This document shows, piece by piece, positions 47,724 to 54,635 of a stretch of 64,000 nucleotides of DNA. The first letter of the stretch is position 1; every line of letters begins with the position of its first letter. The notes beneath the pieces are model-generated. The model was not told the origin of the DNA. It did no database searches and saw only the letters and a list, made by a program, of their open reading frames with translations. A program made the translations under genes and the position numbers. Origin of the DNA: Microbacterium sp. 2FI (GTDB taxonomy: Bacteria > Actinomycetota > Actinomycetes > Actinomycetales > Microbacteriaceae); NCBI RefSeq assembly GCF_005502885.1, contig NZ_SCMR01000002.1, forward strand, positions 62,001 through 126,000, written 5' to 3'.

Positions 47724-48512
47724 ATGCCTCGAGGACGAGAAGCCGATGCGGCGGTACGCGCCGCAGATCTTTCGATCGCTCGTTCCTCCCGGGGTATGCC
47801 CGCCCTCCGCGTCGTCGACGGCGTGTCATTCACCGTGCCACGCGCGAAGACGCTGGTCTTGATGGGCCCCACCGGCGCCGGAAAGTCGAGCCTCGCCGCA
47901 GTGCTGGCCGGCGAGTCCGACGCGGGGCTCGCCGTCGACGGGGGAGATGCGCTCGTCGAGGGGATCTCGGTGCGCAGGCCCGGACGGGCCCGTCGTCAGC
48001 TCACGTACTTCACCGGATACCTGCCCCAGTCGGCGGGTGCGCACCTGCCCGCGCGCCTGACCGTCGCCGAGGTCATCGGCGAGCCGATCACGAGCCGCGA
48101 CCGCCGCGTGAACCAGCGCGCTCTCTCCGTGCGCGTAGCGACGCTGCTGGACGAGCTGATGCTCCCGCTCGGGGCCGCGGCGAAGTACCCGTACGAGCTG
48201 AGTGCGGGCATGCGCCAGCGTGTCGCGCTGGCGCGGGCTCTGGTTCTGCAGCCGCGGATCCTCGTCGCCGACGACCCGTTCGCAAACCTCGACGTCGAAG
48301 TGCGCCGCGCAGCCAGAGACGCGGTGCTGCGTCGTCGCGGTGAATTCGGCATGGCGTCGATCATCGTCACGAACGAGGCCGACCTCGTGCGCGATCTCGA
48401 CGCCGATGTGCTCGTGTTGCGCGGCGGCCACACGGTCGCCTACGGACACGGCACCACGGACCTGCTGTGGACGCCGAGCGCCGAGGGCGATCACCGTCTC
48501 ATGGCCTCCTGA
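47724..48512 (+). CDS. ABC transporter ATP-binding protein, orphan
   Basis: 262 residues from the ATG at 47724, which follows an AGGATGAAG site; a TTG at 47673 in frame is less likely. Walker A GPTGAGKSS, Q-loop YLPQSAGAH, the signature ELSAGMRQRVALARAL, Walker B ILVADDPFANLD and the switch His position occupied by Asn in IIVTNEADL. The Asp in place of the usual Glu after Walker B (DDPF rather than DEP) may lower ATPase activity. No membrane permease lies nearby, so the partner is unknown. Confidence 0.88.
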   Translation: MPRGREADAAVRAADLSIARSSRGMPALRVVDGVSFTVPRAKTLVLMGPTGAGKSSLAAVLAGESDAGLAVDGGDALVEGISVRRPGRARRQLTYFTGYLPQSAGAHLPARLTVAEVIGEPITSRDRRVNQRALSVRVATLLDELMLPLGAAAKYPYELSAGMRQRVALARALVLQPRILVADDPFANLDVEVRRAARDAVLRRRGEFGMASIIVTNEADLVRDLDADVLVLRGGHTVAYGHGTTDLLWTPSAEGDHRLMAS

Positions 48513-48576
48513 GGTCACGAGCACCCTCTGCGATTTGCTACGATAGTGTGGTTGCCCGCGCGCAAGCGGGGCACAT

Positions 48577-48649
48577 TCCTCCATAGCTCAATTGGCAGAG
48601 CAATCGGCTGTTAACCGATAGGTTCTTGGTTCGAGTCCAAGTGGGGGAG
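48577..48649 (+). tRNA. tRNA-Asn (anticodon GTT)
   Basis: 73 bases. Acceptor TCCTCCA pairs with TGGGGGA, the anticodon stem ATCGG/CCGAT encloses CTGTTAA giving GTT, and the T arm is CTTGG-TTCGAGT-CCAAG. Discriminator G; no encoded CCA. TACGAT (48539-48544) upstream is a candidate -10. Confidence 0.96.
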
Positions 48650-48654
48650 CGGAT

Positions 48655-48680
48655 CGGCCTCGGGCTCCACCCCGGGGCCG
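48655..48680 (+). terminator. Terminator after tRNA-Asn
   Basis: Stem CGGCCTCGGG/CCCGGGGCCG (48655-48664 with 48671-48680; one G-T pair), 6-base loop, followed by TTCTTCGTTT. It lies 5 bases after the tRNA and also before the end of the convergent def gene. Confidence 0.85.
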
Positions 48681-48706
48681 TTCTTCGTTTCTGCGGCGTT
48701 TCGACC

Positions 48707-49273
48707 TCACGCGTCGAGGTCGTCGACCCCCGGCATCCATGCGTGGCCGGGCCTGCCCCAGCCGCGCTTTCGTGCGATCTTCTGCGCCGTCTTCCACTCG
48801 CCGTCGCCGAGGCGGTCGACGTAGAGGATGCCGTCGAGATGATCGAACTCGTGCTGCATGATCCGGGCGCGCCAGCCGTCCACCTCGATGCGGACGGGAG
48901 CCCCGTCGAGGTCGATTCCGGTGACGAGGACCGCCTCCGAACGTCGGAGCGGGAACCGCTCGCCGGGAAACGACAGGCAGCCTTCCGACTCGTCGTCGGG
49001 ATCCGGCTCACCCGGCACCAGCGGACGCATCCACAGCTCGGGGTTGATCACGACACCGCGCCAGGGCAGGCCCGCGTCGTCCTCGTACATATAGGTGTAG
49101 ATCCGCAGCGGGACGCCGACCTGGGGGGCTGCGAGTCCGACACCGGGAGCCGTATCCATCGTCTCGAACATGTCGGCGACGAGCGTGCGGACCTCATCGG
49201 TGATCGCCTCGACGGGCGAGGCAGGCGAGTGAAGGACGGGATCGCCCATGATGCGAATCGGGAGAACAGCCAC
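48707..49273 (-). CDS. def: Peptide deformylase
   Basis: 188 residues. Removes the formyl group from the N-terminal Met of nascent proteins; Fe/Zn enzyme. All three family motifs are present: GVGLAAPQ (44-51), EGCLS with Cys99, and QHEFDH with His141, Glu142, His145. The extension after the third motif (WKTAQKIARKRGWGRPGHAW) is longer than in E. coli. The GTG start has TAGGCT 6 bases upstream (49280-49285 on the plus strand). Confidence 0.97.
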   Translation of the reverse strand: MAVLPIRIMGDPVLHSPASPVEAITDEVRTLVADMFETMDTAPGVGLAAPQVGVPLRIYTYMYEDDAGLPWRGVVINPELWMRPLVPGEPDPDDESEGCLSFPGERFPLRRSEAVLVTGIDLDGAPVRIEVDGWRARIMQHEFDHLDGILYVDRLGDGEWKTAQKIARKRGWGRPGHAWMPGVDDLDA

Positions 49274-49315
49274 GCCTTGAGCCTACCGAGCAGGGCCTGC
49301 GGCTAGGGTCGATAC
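49274..49315. promoter_or_regulatory. 42-bp divergent promoter between def and the DMT transporter gene
   Basis: Minus-strand TAGGCT (49280-49285) and plus-strand TAGGGT (49304-49309) are each 6 bases from their start codon and 18 bases apart, the same spacing as at 10622-10663. Both -35 zones are occupied by the opposing -10. Confidence 0.65.
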
Positions 49316-50398
49316 GTGGTGTTGACAGCGGACGAGCTTCAGGACGTGGGCGACCAGCTCGTCGGCGCCTTCCAGAACCCGGGAATCCTCATCGGCATCC
49401 CGCTGGCGCTCCTGGGCGCGGTCTTCATGTCGTTCGGCGCGCAGTATCAGCACCGCGGCGTCACCAAGGTCGAGAAGCTGAGCGGCTCGACCGGCGCACA
49501 GGGTCTCAGCGGCGGCCAGCTCGTGCGCCTGCTGTCGCGCCCCTCGTGGGTCATCGGCACCGTCATGCTGGGGCTCGCGATCATCTGCCAGCTCTTCGCG
49601 CTCGCGTATGCACCGCTCATCGTCGTCCAGCCTCTCGGTGCCATCGCGCTGGTCATCACGACGCTCTTGAACGCCAAGGTCAGCGGTCACAGGCCAAACA
49701 AGCGCTCGCTCATCGCCATCGCCGCGTGCGTGGGTGGCATCTTCGTGTTCGTCACGATCGCGGCGATCTTCGCCACCGAGAAGCCGGTGTCGGATCAGCA
49801 GCTCATCACGATCCTGCTGATTCTCGCCGCTGTCACGATCGTGTTCGCGGTGCTCTGGGTGTGGCTGCGCGCCCGCATGGGGGCGCTGTTCTACATCATG
49901 GCCGCCGGCGTCATCTACGGCTTCGTCGCGACGCTCGCGAAGGTCGTGATCAAGCGCATCCAGGACGAGAACTTCGAATGGCTGACGCTGACCTGCCTCG
50001 CCGCCCTCATCCTCGGCGCGATCATCGGCGCCTACTTCGTTCAGACCGCCTACTCATCCGGCCCACCCGACCTCGTGATCGCGGGTCTCACCGTCATCGA
50101 CCCGATCGTCGCCATCCTGATCGGCCTGTTCGTGCTGGGGGAGGCTACCGGCGCCCCGCTGTGGGCGTACATCGCGTTCGGCGTCGTCGGAGCGATCGCC
50201 GTGTGGGGCGTCCTTCAGCTCGCCCGGTATCATCCGCAGGTGCTCAGTGACAGCCAGGAACTGCCGATCCCGCGCGGCAGCGCGGCGGGCGGCGAGCCCG
50301 CGCACCCGAGCACCGGATCGATCCGCGTGACCGAAGCGGTCGCGAAGGTGTGGCCCGACCCGCCGATCAAGGACAAGGGCGACCGCCCCGCCGAGTGA
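49316..50398 (+). CDS. DMT family transporter (multi-pass membrane protein)
   Basis: 360 residues with about nine to ten hydrophobic helices in two halves, as in drug/metabolite transporters (EamA/NIPA-like). Examples are VIGTVMLGLAIICQLFALAYAPLIVVQPLGAIALVITTLLNAKV (about 77-120) and VIDPIVAILIGLFVLGEATGAPLWAYIAFGVVGAIAVWG (about 259-297). The first half resembles Mg transporter NIPA-type proteins. A soluble Pro/Lys-rich tail of about 50 residues follows the last helix. Substrate unknown. Confidence 0.87.
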   Translation: MVLTADELQDVGDQLVGAFQNPGILIGIPLALLGAVFMSFGAQYQHRGVTKVEKLSGSTGAQGLSGGQLVRLLSRPSWVIGTVMLGLAIICQLFALAYAPLIVVQPLGAIALVITTLLNAKVSGHRPNKRSLIAIAACVGGIFVFVTIAAIFATEKPVSDQQLITILLILAAVTIVFAVLWVWLRARMGALFYIMAAGVIYGFVATLAKVVIKRIQDENFEWLTLTCLAALILGAIIGAYFVQTAYSSGPPDLVIAGLTVIDPIVAILIGLFVLGEATGAPLWAYIAFGVVGAIAVWGVLQLARYHPQVLSDSQELPIPRGSAAGGEPAHPSTGSIRVTEAVAKVWPDPPIKDKGDRPAE

Positions 50399-50404
50399 GC
50401 GCCG

Positions 50405-50692
50405 TCAGCCCGCGACGTCGATGATGATGCGCCCGTCATCCAGGCGGCCCTTGTCACCCGGCGTCGGTGCCGGCGCCGGAAGCTCGACCTGCGCCTCCCA
50501 CCGGGCGTGCGCGTCTTCGGCGGACGGACGCCACACGGCATCCATCCCCGATCCGACCCCCGCGAGCGAACCGCCTGCCGTTCCGTCGAGTTGACGGCGC
50601 AGGTGATCGCGCTTGAGTCGCGGGGCGAGAATGATGAGCGTCAGCGTGGCGGCGAGCACGATGCCGAGAACGAGGGCTCCGATCGCATCCAT
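50405..50692 (-). CDS. Small N-terminally anchored protein of unknown function
   Basis: 95 residues. One hydrophobic helix (about 5-23) is followed by a basic stretch LKRDHLRRQ, so the rest of the chain should be cytoplasmic. The tail is rich in Ala, Pro and Gly with the segment VWRPSAEDAHARWEAQVE and ends DDGRIIIDVAG. The stop lies 7 bases from the convergent transporter stop. Codon bias supports a real gene. Confidence 0.7.
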   Translation of the reverse strand: MDAIGALVLGIVLAATLTLIILAPRLKRDHLRRQLDGTAGGSLAGVGSGMDAVWRPSAEDAHARWEAQVELPAPAPTPGDKGRLDDGRIIIDVAG

Positions 50693-50744
50693 GCCGACGA
50701 TTGTCCCACGGATGCCGAAGGCCGCCTCGCGGCGGCCCTCGTGC

Positions 50745-50821
50745 TGGTAGGGCGGGTGGGACTTGAACCCACGATCGTCGGGTTATGAGCCCGCTGCCTT
50801 GACCAGCTTGGCCACCGCCCC
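50745..50821 (-). tRNA. tRNA with CAT anticodon (tRNA-Met elongator, or tRNA-Ile2)
   Basis: 74 bases plus an encoded CCA (50745-50747 in reverse). Acceptor GGGGCGG pairs with CCGCCCT leaving G1-U72 as a wobble; D stem GCC/GGC; anticodon loop CTCATAA gives CAT; T arm GTGGG-TTCAAGT-CCCAC. Three G-C pairs in the anticodon stem are like initiator tRNA, but C11-G24 in the D stem is elongator-like. G27 and A43 do not pair. Met and lysidine-modified Ile2 cannot be told apart with certainty. Confidence 0.9.
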
Positions 50822-50853
50822 TCGCGTATCGAGCCTAGCGCCCGACCCCGCGC

Positions 50854-52857
50854 CTACATCGCGGCGCCGATGTAGGAGTACTTGACGAACACCTCGGGCG
50901 CGAGGCCCGCCTCGTCGAGGACGCCCTGCACGGCGCTGAGCATGTAGCTCGAGTCCCACCCCATGTAGAGAGAGTGCTCGTCGTCGAGGCGATCCCACTG
51001 CCCGTTCCACGACTGCGCCGTGTAGACCGGCCCGCCGCGCCGAGCGCTGTATGCCATGACGTCGGCTCGGGCATCAGCCCAGAGACGCTTGAAGACGCGG
51101 TTGAAGAGGTACTTGACGTCGGACACCTCCCAGTGCTCCCCGCGGTACTCGACGTAGTCCCACTCCCGCTGCCAGCCGCGCGGCCAGCCACGCCGATGCA
51201 CGGCATCCAGGATCGGCGTGAGCCCGTCGTCGTCGATGCCGACATCGCCCGGACGCCGCCACACCTCGACGAAGCGCTGTGTCAGCAGGGCGGAGCGCGC
51301 TGAGATCGCCGCCGTGCCCCACGCGTCGGTCGCGGCGACATCACGTGTGAGCGATACATCGCTCTGCGCATACAGGGTGCGCTTGCCGGGGAACGATCGG
51401 TCGAATGCCTGCGACGCGAGATCGGATTCGAGCAGCGCGAGATTGCCGAGCGTCTGCGCCAGGGCACGGTGGCTGTTCTGCTCGTCCTCCGAGTAGTCGG
51501 CCCACGCCCGCACGCCGTCACCGCTCCACGCGTCGCCGGGAGCGAGGGGGAAGATGTGCTCGACGTCGAGGTCGGCCCCGTCCGCGTCCGCGAGACGCCC
51601 GAGGACGTAGCGCGCGTGGGGGAGAGGCGTGTACTTCAGAGCCACTCGCACACGCTTGTCCGACGGAGTGATGCGAGAGATCGCCAGCACGAGCGCGTCG
51701 ATGCCGTCGTCGCGCGCGCGGCACAGCCGTGCGACAAGTCGTTCCGTGGGAACGCCGACGACGGTGCGGCGCACGAGAAGCGCCTGGACCTGCTCCAGGG
51801 TCTCGATGAGCTCGCCCTTTGTGATCAGAGCATCCTGGTACTCGCGATAGGCCCTCATCACGAGCGGATACAGCGCCGTTCCGAACGTGTTCACGTACCG
51901 CAGCTGACGCGCGATCTCGGGATCCGATTCGTGCGCGGGTTCCAACAGGATGCGGTAGATCTCGGAGAACTGCCGCCATGTCGCGGCGTGCTCGCGCAGG
52001 TCGTCGTACTCCAGACGCGGGAACACGTGACGGAACGCGTCATATACGCCGCGACCGTCCGCGAGGGTGACCTCGCGACCCGTGACCATCACGAGGTACT
52101 GACGCCAGAACGCCGCGATCGACGCGCCCGTGTTCCGCTCGATGGGCAGCCAGTATGCCTCTTCGACCGCGCTCTGCTCGGCGTGGCTGAGTCCCATGAG
52201 CACGTAGTTGTGGATCAGCTCGTGGTCGCGCAACGGCTCGCCGGTCGAGTTGAGGCTCTCGAAGATCTGCTGCGCGTTCGCTCCGGCGCCGATGGTGATG
52301 GCGACGTGCTCGAGCTTCTGCAGCCCCCGCCAGATGCGCGGCGCTTCGTCCGGGCTGATCTGACTGCGGAAGAAGGCGTAGTTGTCGTCGAAGCGGGAGT
52401 CCCGAACGGCCGTCGCCGAGTCGGCACGGTCGAGGACGACGCGTTCGAAGACGTCGGCCCATGCGCGGTGCGGGCGCAGCTTCGTCCGCACCGGATCGGT
52501 CGCCGCGACCAGAACGCGTTCGAGCTGCCGTGCGAGTTCCGGATCGACGTCTCGCACCGTGTGATGCAGCGCCGCGACCAGCAGCATGAGTGTCGTGATG
52601 CGCTGTTGACCGTCGATCAGCACGAGTTCCGGGGACGCGGCATCGTGGCTGACCGACGACAGGATCGACCCGATGAAGTGCATGTGCCGATCGCCGAGAT
52701 CGGCGACGGCGCGGATGTCGGAGAGCAGCTGCTCGCAGCCGCCGATGTCCCAGCGATACTGACGCTGGTAGACGGGCACGACGATCGTCCAGTCGCCGGC
52801 GGCGAGCCAGCGGAGGGTGTTGACCGCGGTCGCGTCGACATTGGTGGCGTTGACCAT
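50854..52857 (-). CDS. DUF262/DUF1524 protein (GmrSD-like putative nuclease)
   Basis: 667 residues. The N-terminal DUF262 (ParB/sulfiredoxin-like NTPase) carries VPVYQRQYRW (27-36), IDGQQRITTL (81-90) and IFESLNSTGEPLRDHELIHN (about 198-217). The C-terminal half has the DUF1524 HNH nuclease pattern LDVEHIFPL (His434) with LGNLALL (Asn472) and FPGKRTLY (Lys492). A further ~130-residue domain (about 535-667), WDYVEYRGEHWEVSDV to the C-terminus, has no assignment. Fused DUF262-DUF1524 proteins include type IV restriction enzymes that cut modified phage DNA. It is a lone gene 32 bases from a tRNA. Confidence 0.85.
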   Translation of the reverse strand: MVNATNVDATAVNTLRWLAAGDWTIVVPVYQRQYRWDIGGCEQLLSDIRAVADLGDRHMHFIGSILSSVSHDAASPELVLIDGQQRITTLMLLVAALHHTVRDVDPELARQLERVLVAATDPVRTKLRPHRAWADVFERVVLDRADSATAVRDSRFDDNYAFFRSQISPDEAPRIWRGLQKLEHVAITIGAGANAQQIFESLNSTGEPLRDHELIHNYVLMGLSHAEQSAVEEAYWLPIERNTGASIAAFWRQYLVMVTGREVTLADGRGVYDAFRHVFPRLEYDDLREHAATWRQFSEIYRILLEPAHESDPEIARQLRYVNTFGTALYPLVMRAYREYQDALITKGELIETLEQVQALLVRRTVVGVPTERLVARLCRARDDGIDALVLAISRITPSDKRVRVALKYTPLPHARYVLGRLADADGADLDVEHIFPLAPGDAWSGDGVRAWADYSEDEQNSHRALAQTLGNLALLESDLASQAFDRSFPGKRTLYAQSDVSLTRDVAATDAWGTAAISARSALLTQRFVEVWRRPGDVGIDDDGLTPILDAVHRRGWPRGWQREWDYVEYRGEHWEVSDVKYLFNRVFKRLWADARADVMAYSARRGGPVYTAQSWNGQWDRLDDEHSLYMGWDSSYMLSAVQGVLDEAGLAPEVFVKYSYIGAAM

Positions 52858-52862
52858 AGCCT

Positions 52863-52878
52863 GTCGAGCCTACTCGAC
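52863..52878. promoter_or_regulatory. Palindrome over the -10 region of the DUF262 gene
   Basis: GTCGAGCCTACTCGAC is a perfect inverted repeat (6+4+6) that includes the minus-strand hexamer TAGGCT (52867-52872), which lies 9 bases upstream of the ATG. A protein bound here would block the promoter. Confidence 0.55.
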
Positions 52879-52881
52879 GGG

Positions 52882-52911
52882 TATCGGATGCCGAGGCCGC
52901 GGCATCCGATA
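52882..52911. promoter_or_regulatory. 11-bp inverted repeat between DUF262 gene and oxygenase-like gene
   Basis: TATCGGATGCC (52882-52892) and GGCATCCGATA (52901-52911) are perfectly complementary with 8 bases between. It is built on the over-represented words GGATGC and GCATCC. Either an operator or a stem-loop; no T-run follows. Confidence 0.55.
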
Positions 52912-52950
52912 TTCACGGCGCCGGCGCCGGGGGCGGCACAGGGCACCGGG

Positions 52951-52964
52951 GTAGGCTTGCCTAA
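52951..52964 (+). promoter_or_regulatory. Iron-box-like site (DtxR/IdeR type)
   Basis: GTAGGCTTGCCTAA matches 11 of the last 14 positions of the iron-box consensus TTAGGTTAGGCTAACCTAA and contains the palindrome TAGGC-TT-GCCTA. It lies 52 bases before the ATG of the 2OG-oxygenase-like gene, in promoter position. Confidence 0.6.
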
Positions 52965-53015
52965 GTTGGGCTTGTTGAAACGTGCTGGCCCGCCTACCGA
53001 AAGGCATGATCCGTC

Positions 53016-53789
53016 ATGGGTTACATCAAGTGCGCCGCTCTCGAAGAGACCGGCTACGTCGTCCTCGACCGATACAACCAGGAGCTCGACCCCCAGGAGT
53101 GGCTCGACATCGAGTACAACGACTGGAAGTCCTCGGGCGACACCCGCTTCGCGCCCCTTGCCAGCGCCTTCGGCGACATCGAGTGCAACGGCTTCTGGAA
53201 CCACAAGCCGCCGCGCACCGACAAGGACGGCGTCTGGATCGAATCGCAGGTCCAGAAGGCTCCGAACCTCGCGCGGCGCGCGCAGGAGCCCGGCGCGAAC
53301 GTCGGCCGCTGCCGCGTGATCGAACTGCAGCCGACGCCGTACGGCGACTGCCTCTACAACCTGCACCAGGACGACAACAATCGCCTCAACCCCGACGGCA
53401 CCGGCTGGGTCGTGCGCGGATTCTTCAATCTGACGGACGACAAGGACAGCTTCTTCGTCCTTCGCGAGAACCGCACCGATCCCGAAGGCGAGACGCGGAT
53501 CGCGCTTCCCGCCGGCGCGCAGCTGATCATCGACACGCAGCGCCTCTGGCACGCCGCGACCCACGTCGGCACCGAGCCGCGCTACAACCTCATCACGTCG
53601 TGGACCTCGGGCCCCGAGCTCGACGCCTACATCGAGAAGTACAACGGCGTGAACCGGGTCGACAGCTTCGAGGTCGATCAGGACATCCTCGACGCCGGCT
53701 ACCTCGAGCAGGCGCGCAAGGACGCCGCGCGCGCGGCCTACTACGCAGCCAAGGGTCAGGCCGCCGTGAACGTCATGAGCGAGGCCTGA
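53016..53789 (+). CDS. Putative Fe(II)/2-oxoglutarate-dependent oxygenase-like protein
   Basis: 257 residues, no close family recognised. A double-stranded beta-helix metal site can be read: HxD as His117 and Asp119 in YNLHQDDNNR, a distal His179 in RLWHAATH, and Arg189 ten residues later in PRYNLITSW, the place where 2-oxoglutarate is usually gripped. Between them lies VVRGFFNLTDDKDSFFVLREN. Substrate unknown; alternatives are a non-catalytic cupin or a protein-modifying enzyme. It has an iron-box-like site in its promoter and a strong terminator after it, so it is a single-gene unit. Confidence 0.8.
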   Translation: MGYIKCAALEETGYVVLDRYNQELDPQEWLDIEYNDWKSSGDTRFAPLASAFGDIECNGFWNHKPPRTDKDGVWIESQVQKAPNLARRAQEPGANVGRCRVIELQPTPYGDCLYNLHQDDNNRLNPDGTGWVVRGFFNLTDDKDSFFVLRENRTDPEGETRIALPAGAQLIIDTQRLWHAATHVGTEPRYNLITSWTSGPELDAYIEKYNGVNRVDSFEVDQDILDAGYLEQARKDAARAAYYAAKGQAAVNVMSEA

Positions 53790-53806
53790 GCACGGCTTCC
53801 CTCAGC

Positions 53807-53839
53807 AGAGAGCCCCGGTCCTCGCGACCGGGGCTCTCT
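53807..53839 (+). terminator. 14-bp terminator after the oxygenase-like gene
   Basis: Perfect stem 53807-53820 with 53826-53839, 5-base loop CTCGC, 18 bases after the stop codon. The downstream arm ends CTCTCT. Confidence 0.88.
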
Positions 53840-53867
53840 CATACGCCGCGACACGGTAATCACAGCC

Positions 53868-53897
53868 TTGTCATTTGCTCGTCGGGTGGGCGATAAT
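53868..53897 (+). promoter_or_regulatory. Sigma-70 promoter of the DUF3145 gene
   Basis: TTGTCA (53868-53873) and GATAAT (53892-53897) with an 18-base spacer, the best two-part promoter in the window. The leader of about 70 bases contains the 12-base palindrome CACGGATCCGTG (53924-53935), a possible operator. Confidence 0.75.
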
Positions 53898-53977
53898 GGC
53901 CCCAGCACAATCGAACAGAACGCCACGGATCCGTGTCAGGTCGTTGGGGAAGACGCACCTGATGAAACGGAGAGATG

Positions 53978-54481
53978 ATGGCGACACCACAGGCGCGTGG
54001 AGTGATCTTCATTCACTCTGCGCCACGGGCATTGTGCCCCCACTTGGAGTGGGCGGTCGGTCGAGCCCTCGGGCGAGCCGTCAGCTTCGAATGGGCAGAG
54101 CAGCCGGTGCTCGCAGGCAGCCGGCGGGCTGAATTCTACTGGGACGGCACGGCCGGAACCGGCGCGGCTCTGGCCACGGCGATCCGCGGGTGGGAGCACC
54201 TGCGCTTCGAAGTCACCGAGGATCCGACGCCGCGCAGTGACGGCGGCCGCTGGCTGCACACTCCCGGGCTCGGCATCCACTATGCGCAGACCGATACCGC
54301 GGGCAATGTCGTGATCGGCGAAGACCGCATCCGGTACGCCCTGGAGGTGGCCGGCGGCGATGCGGCGGAACTCCACCGCGAGCTTCAGATCGCACTGGGT
54401 GCGGCGTGGGACGAGGAACTCGAGCCGTTCCGTCACGCGAGCGACGACGCCCGCGTGGTGTGGCTGCACAAGGTCGGCTGA
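53978..54481 (+). CDS. DUF3145 family protein
   Basis: 167 residues from the ATG at 53978, 5 bases after a GGAG site; an ATG at 53975 is too close to it. The family is restricted to Actinobacteria and has no known function. The start RGVIFIHSAPRALCPHLEWAVGRALG and the end RHASDDARVVWLHKVG are typical. It often sits beside fabF, as here (convergent), so a role connected to acyl carrier protein or lipid synthesis is plausible but unproved. Confidence 0.85.
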   Translation: MATPQARGVIFIHSAPRALCPHLEWAVGRALGRAVSFEWAEQPVLAGSRRAEFYWDGTAGTGAALATAIRGWEHLRFEVTEDPTPRSDGGRWLHTPGLGIHYAQTDTAGNVVIGEDRIRYALEVAGGDAAELHRELQIALGAAWDEELEPFRHASDDARVVWLHKVG

Positions 54482-54574
54482 ACCACCCACAGACTCAGGC
54501 GGGCCGAGGCGTCACTACCGAGGCTCGGAGGCCCCATGATCCCGGGCCGCGGGAACGCGAATCACCGCCTGACA

Positions 54575-54628
54575 CGATAGACGCCCCCGGCGCCTCGACG
54601 GATCGAGAGCGACCGAGGGCGTCTGTCG
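54575..54628. terminator. Bidirectional hairpin between DUF3145 gene and fabF
   Basis: Outer stem CGATAGACGCCC/GGGCGTCTGTCG (54575-54586 with 54617-54628; one G-T pair) encloses an inner stem CTCGA/TCGAG (54594-54598 with 54603-54607). It separates two convergent transcripts, the DUF3145 gene and the fab operon. Confidence 0.7.
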
Positions 54629-54635
54629 TATGCGC

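Noticed and set aside
50745..52857. The DUF262 gene as cargo of an island integrated at the tRNA
   Set aside because: No integrase and no repeated tRNA 3' end were found; the gene lies on the 5' side of the tRNA whereas integration normally uses the 3' end.
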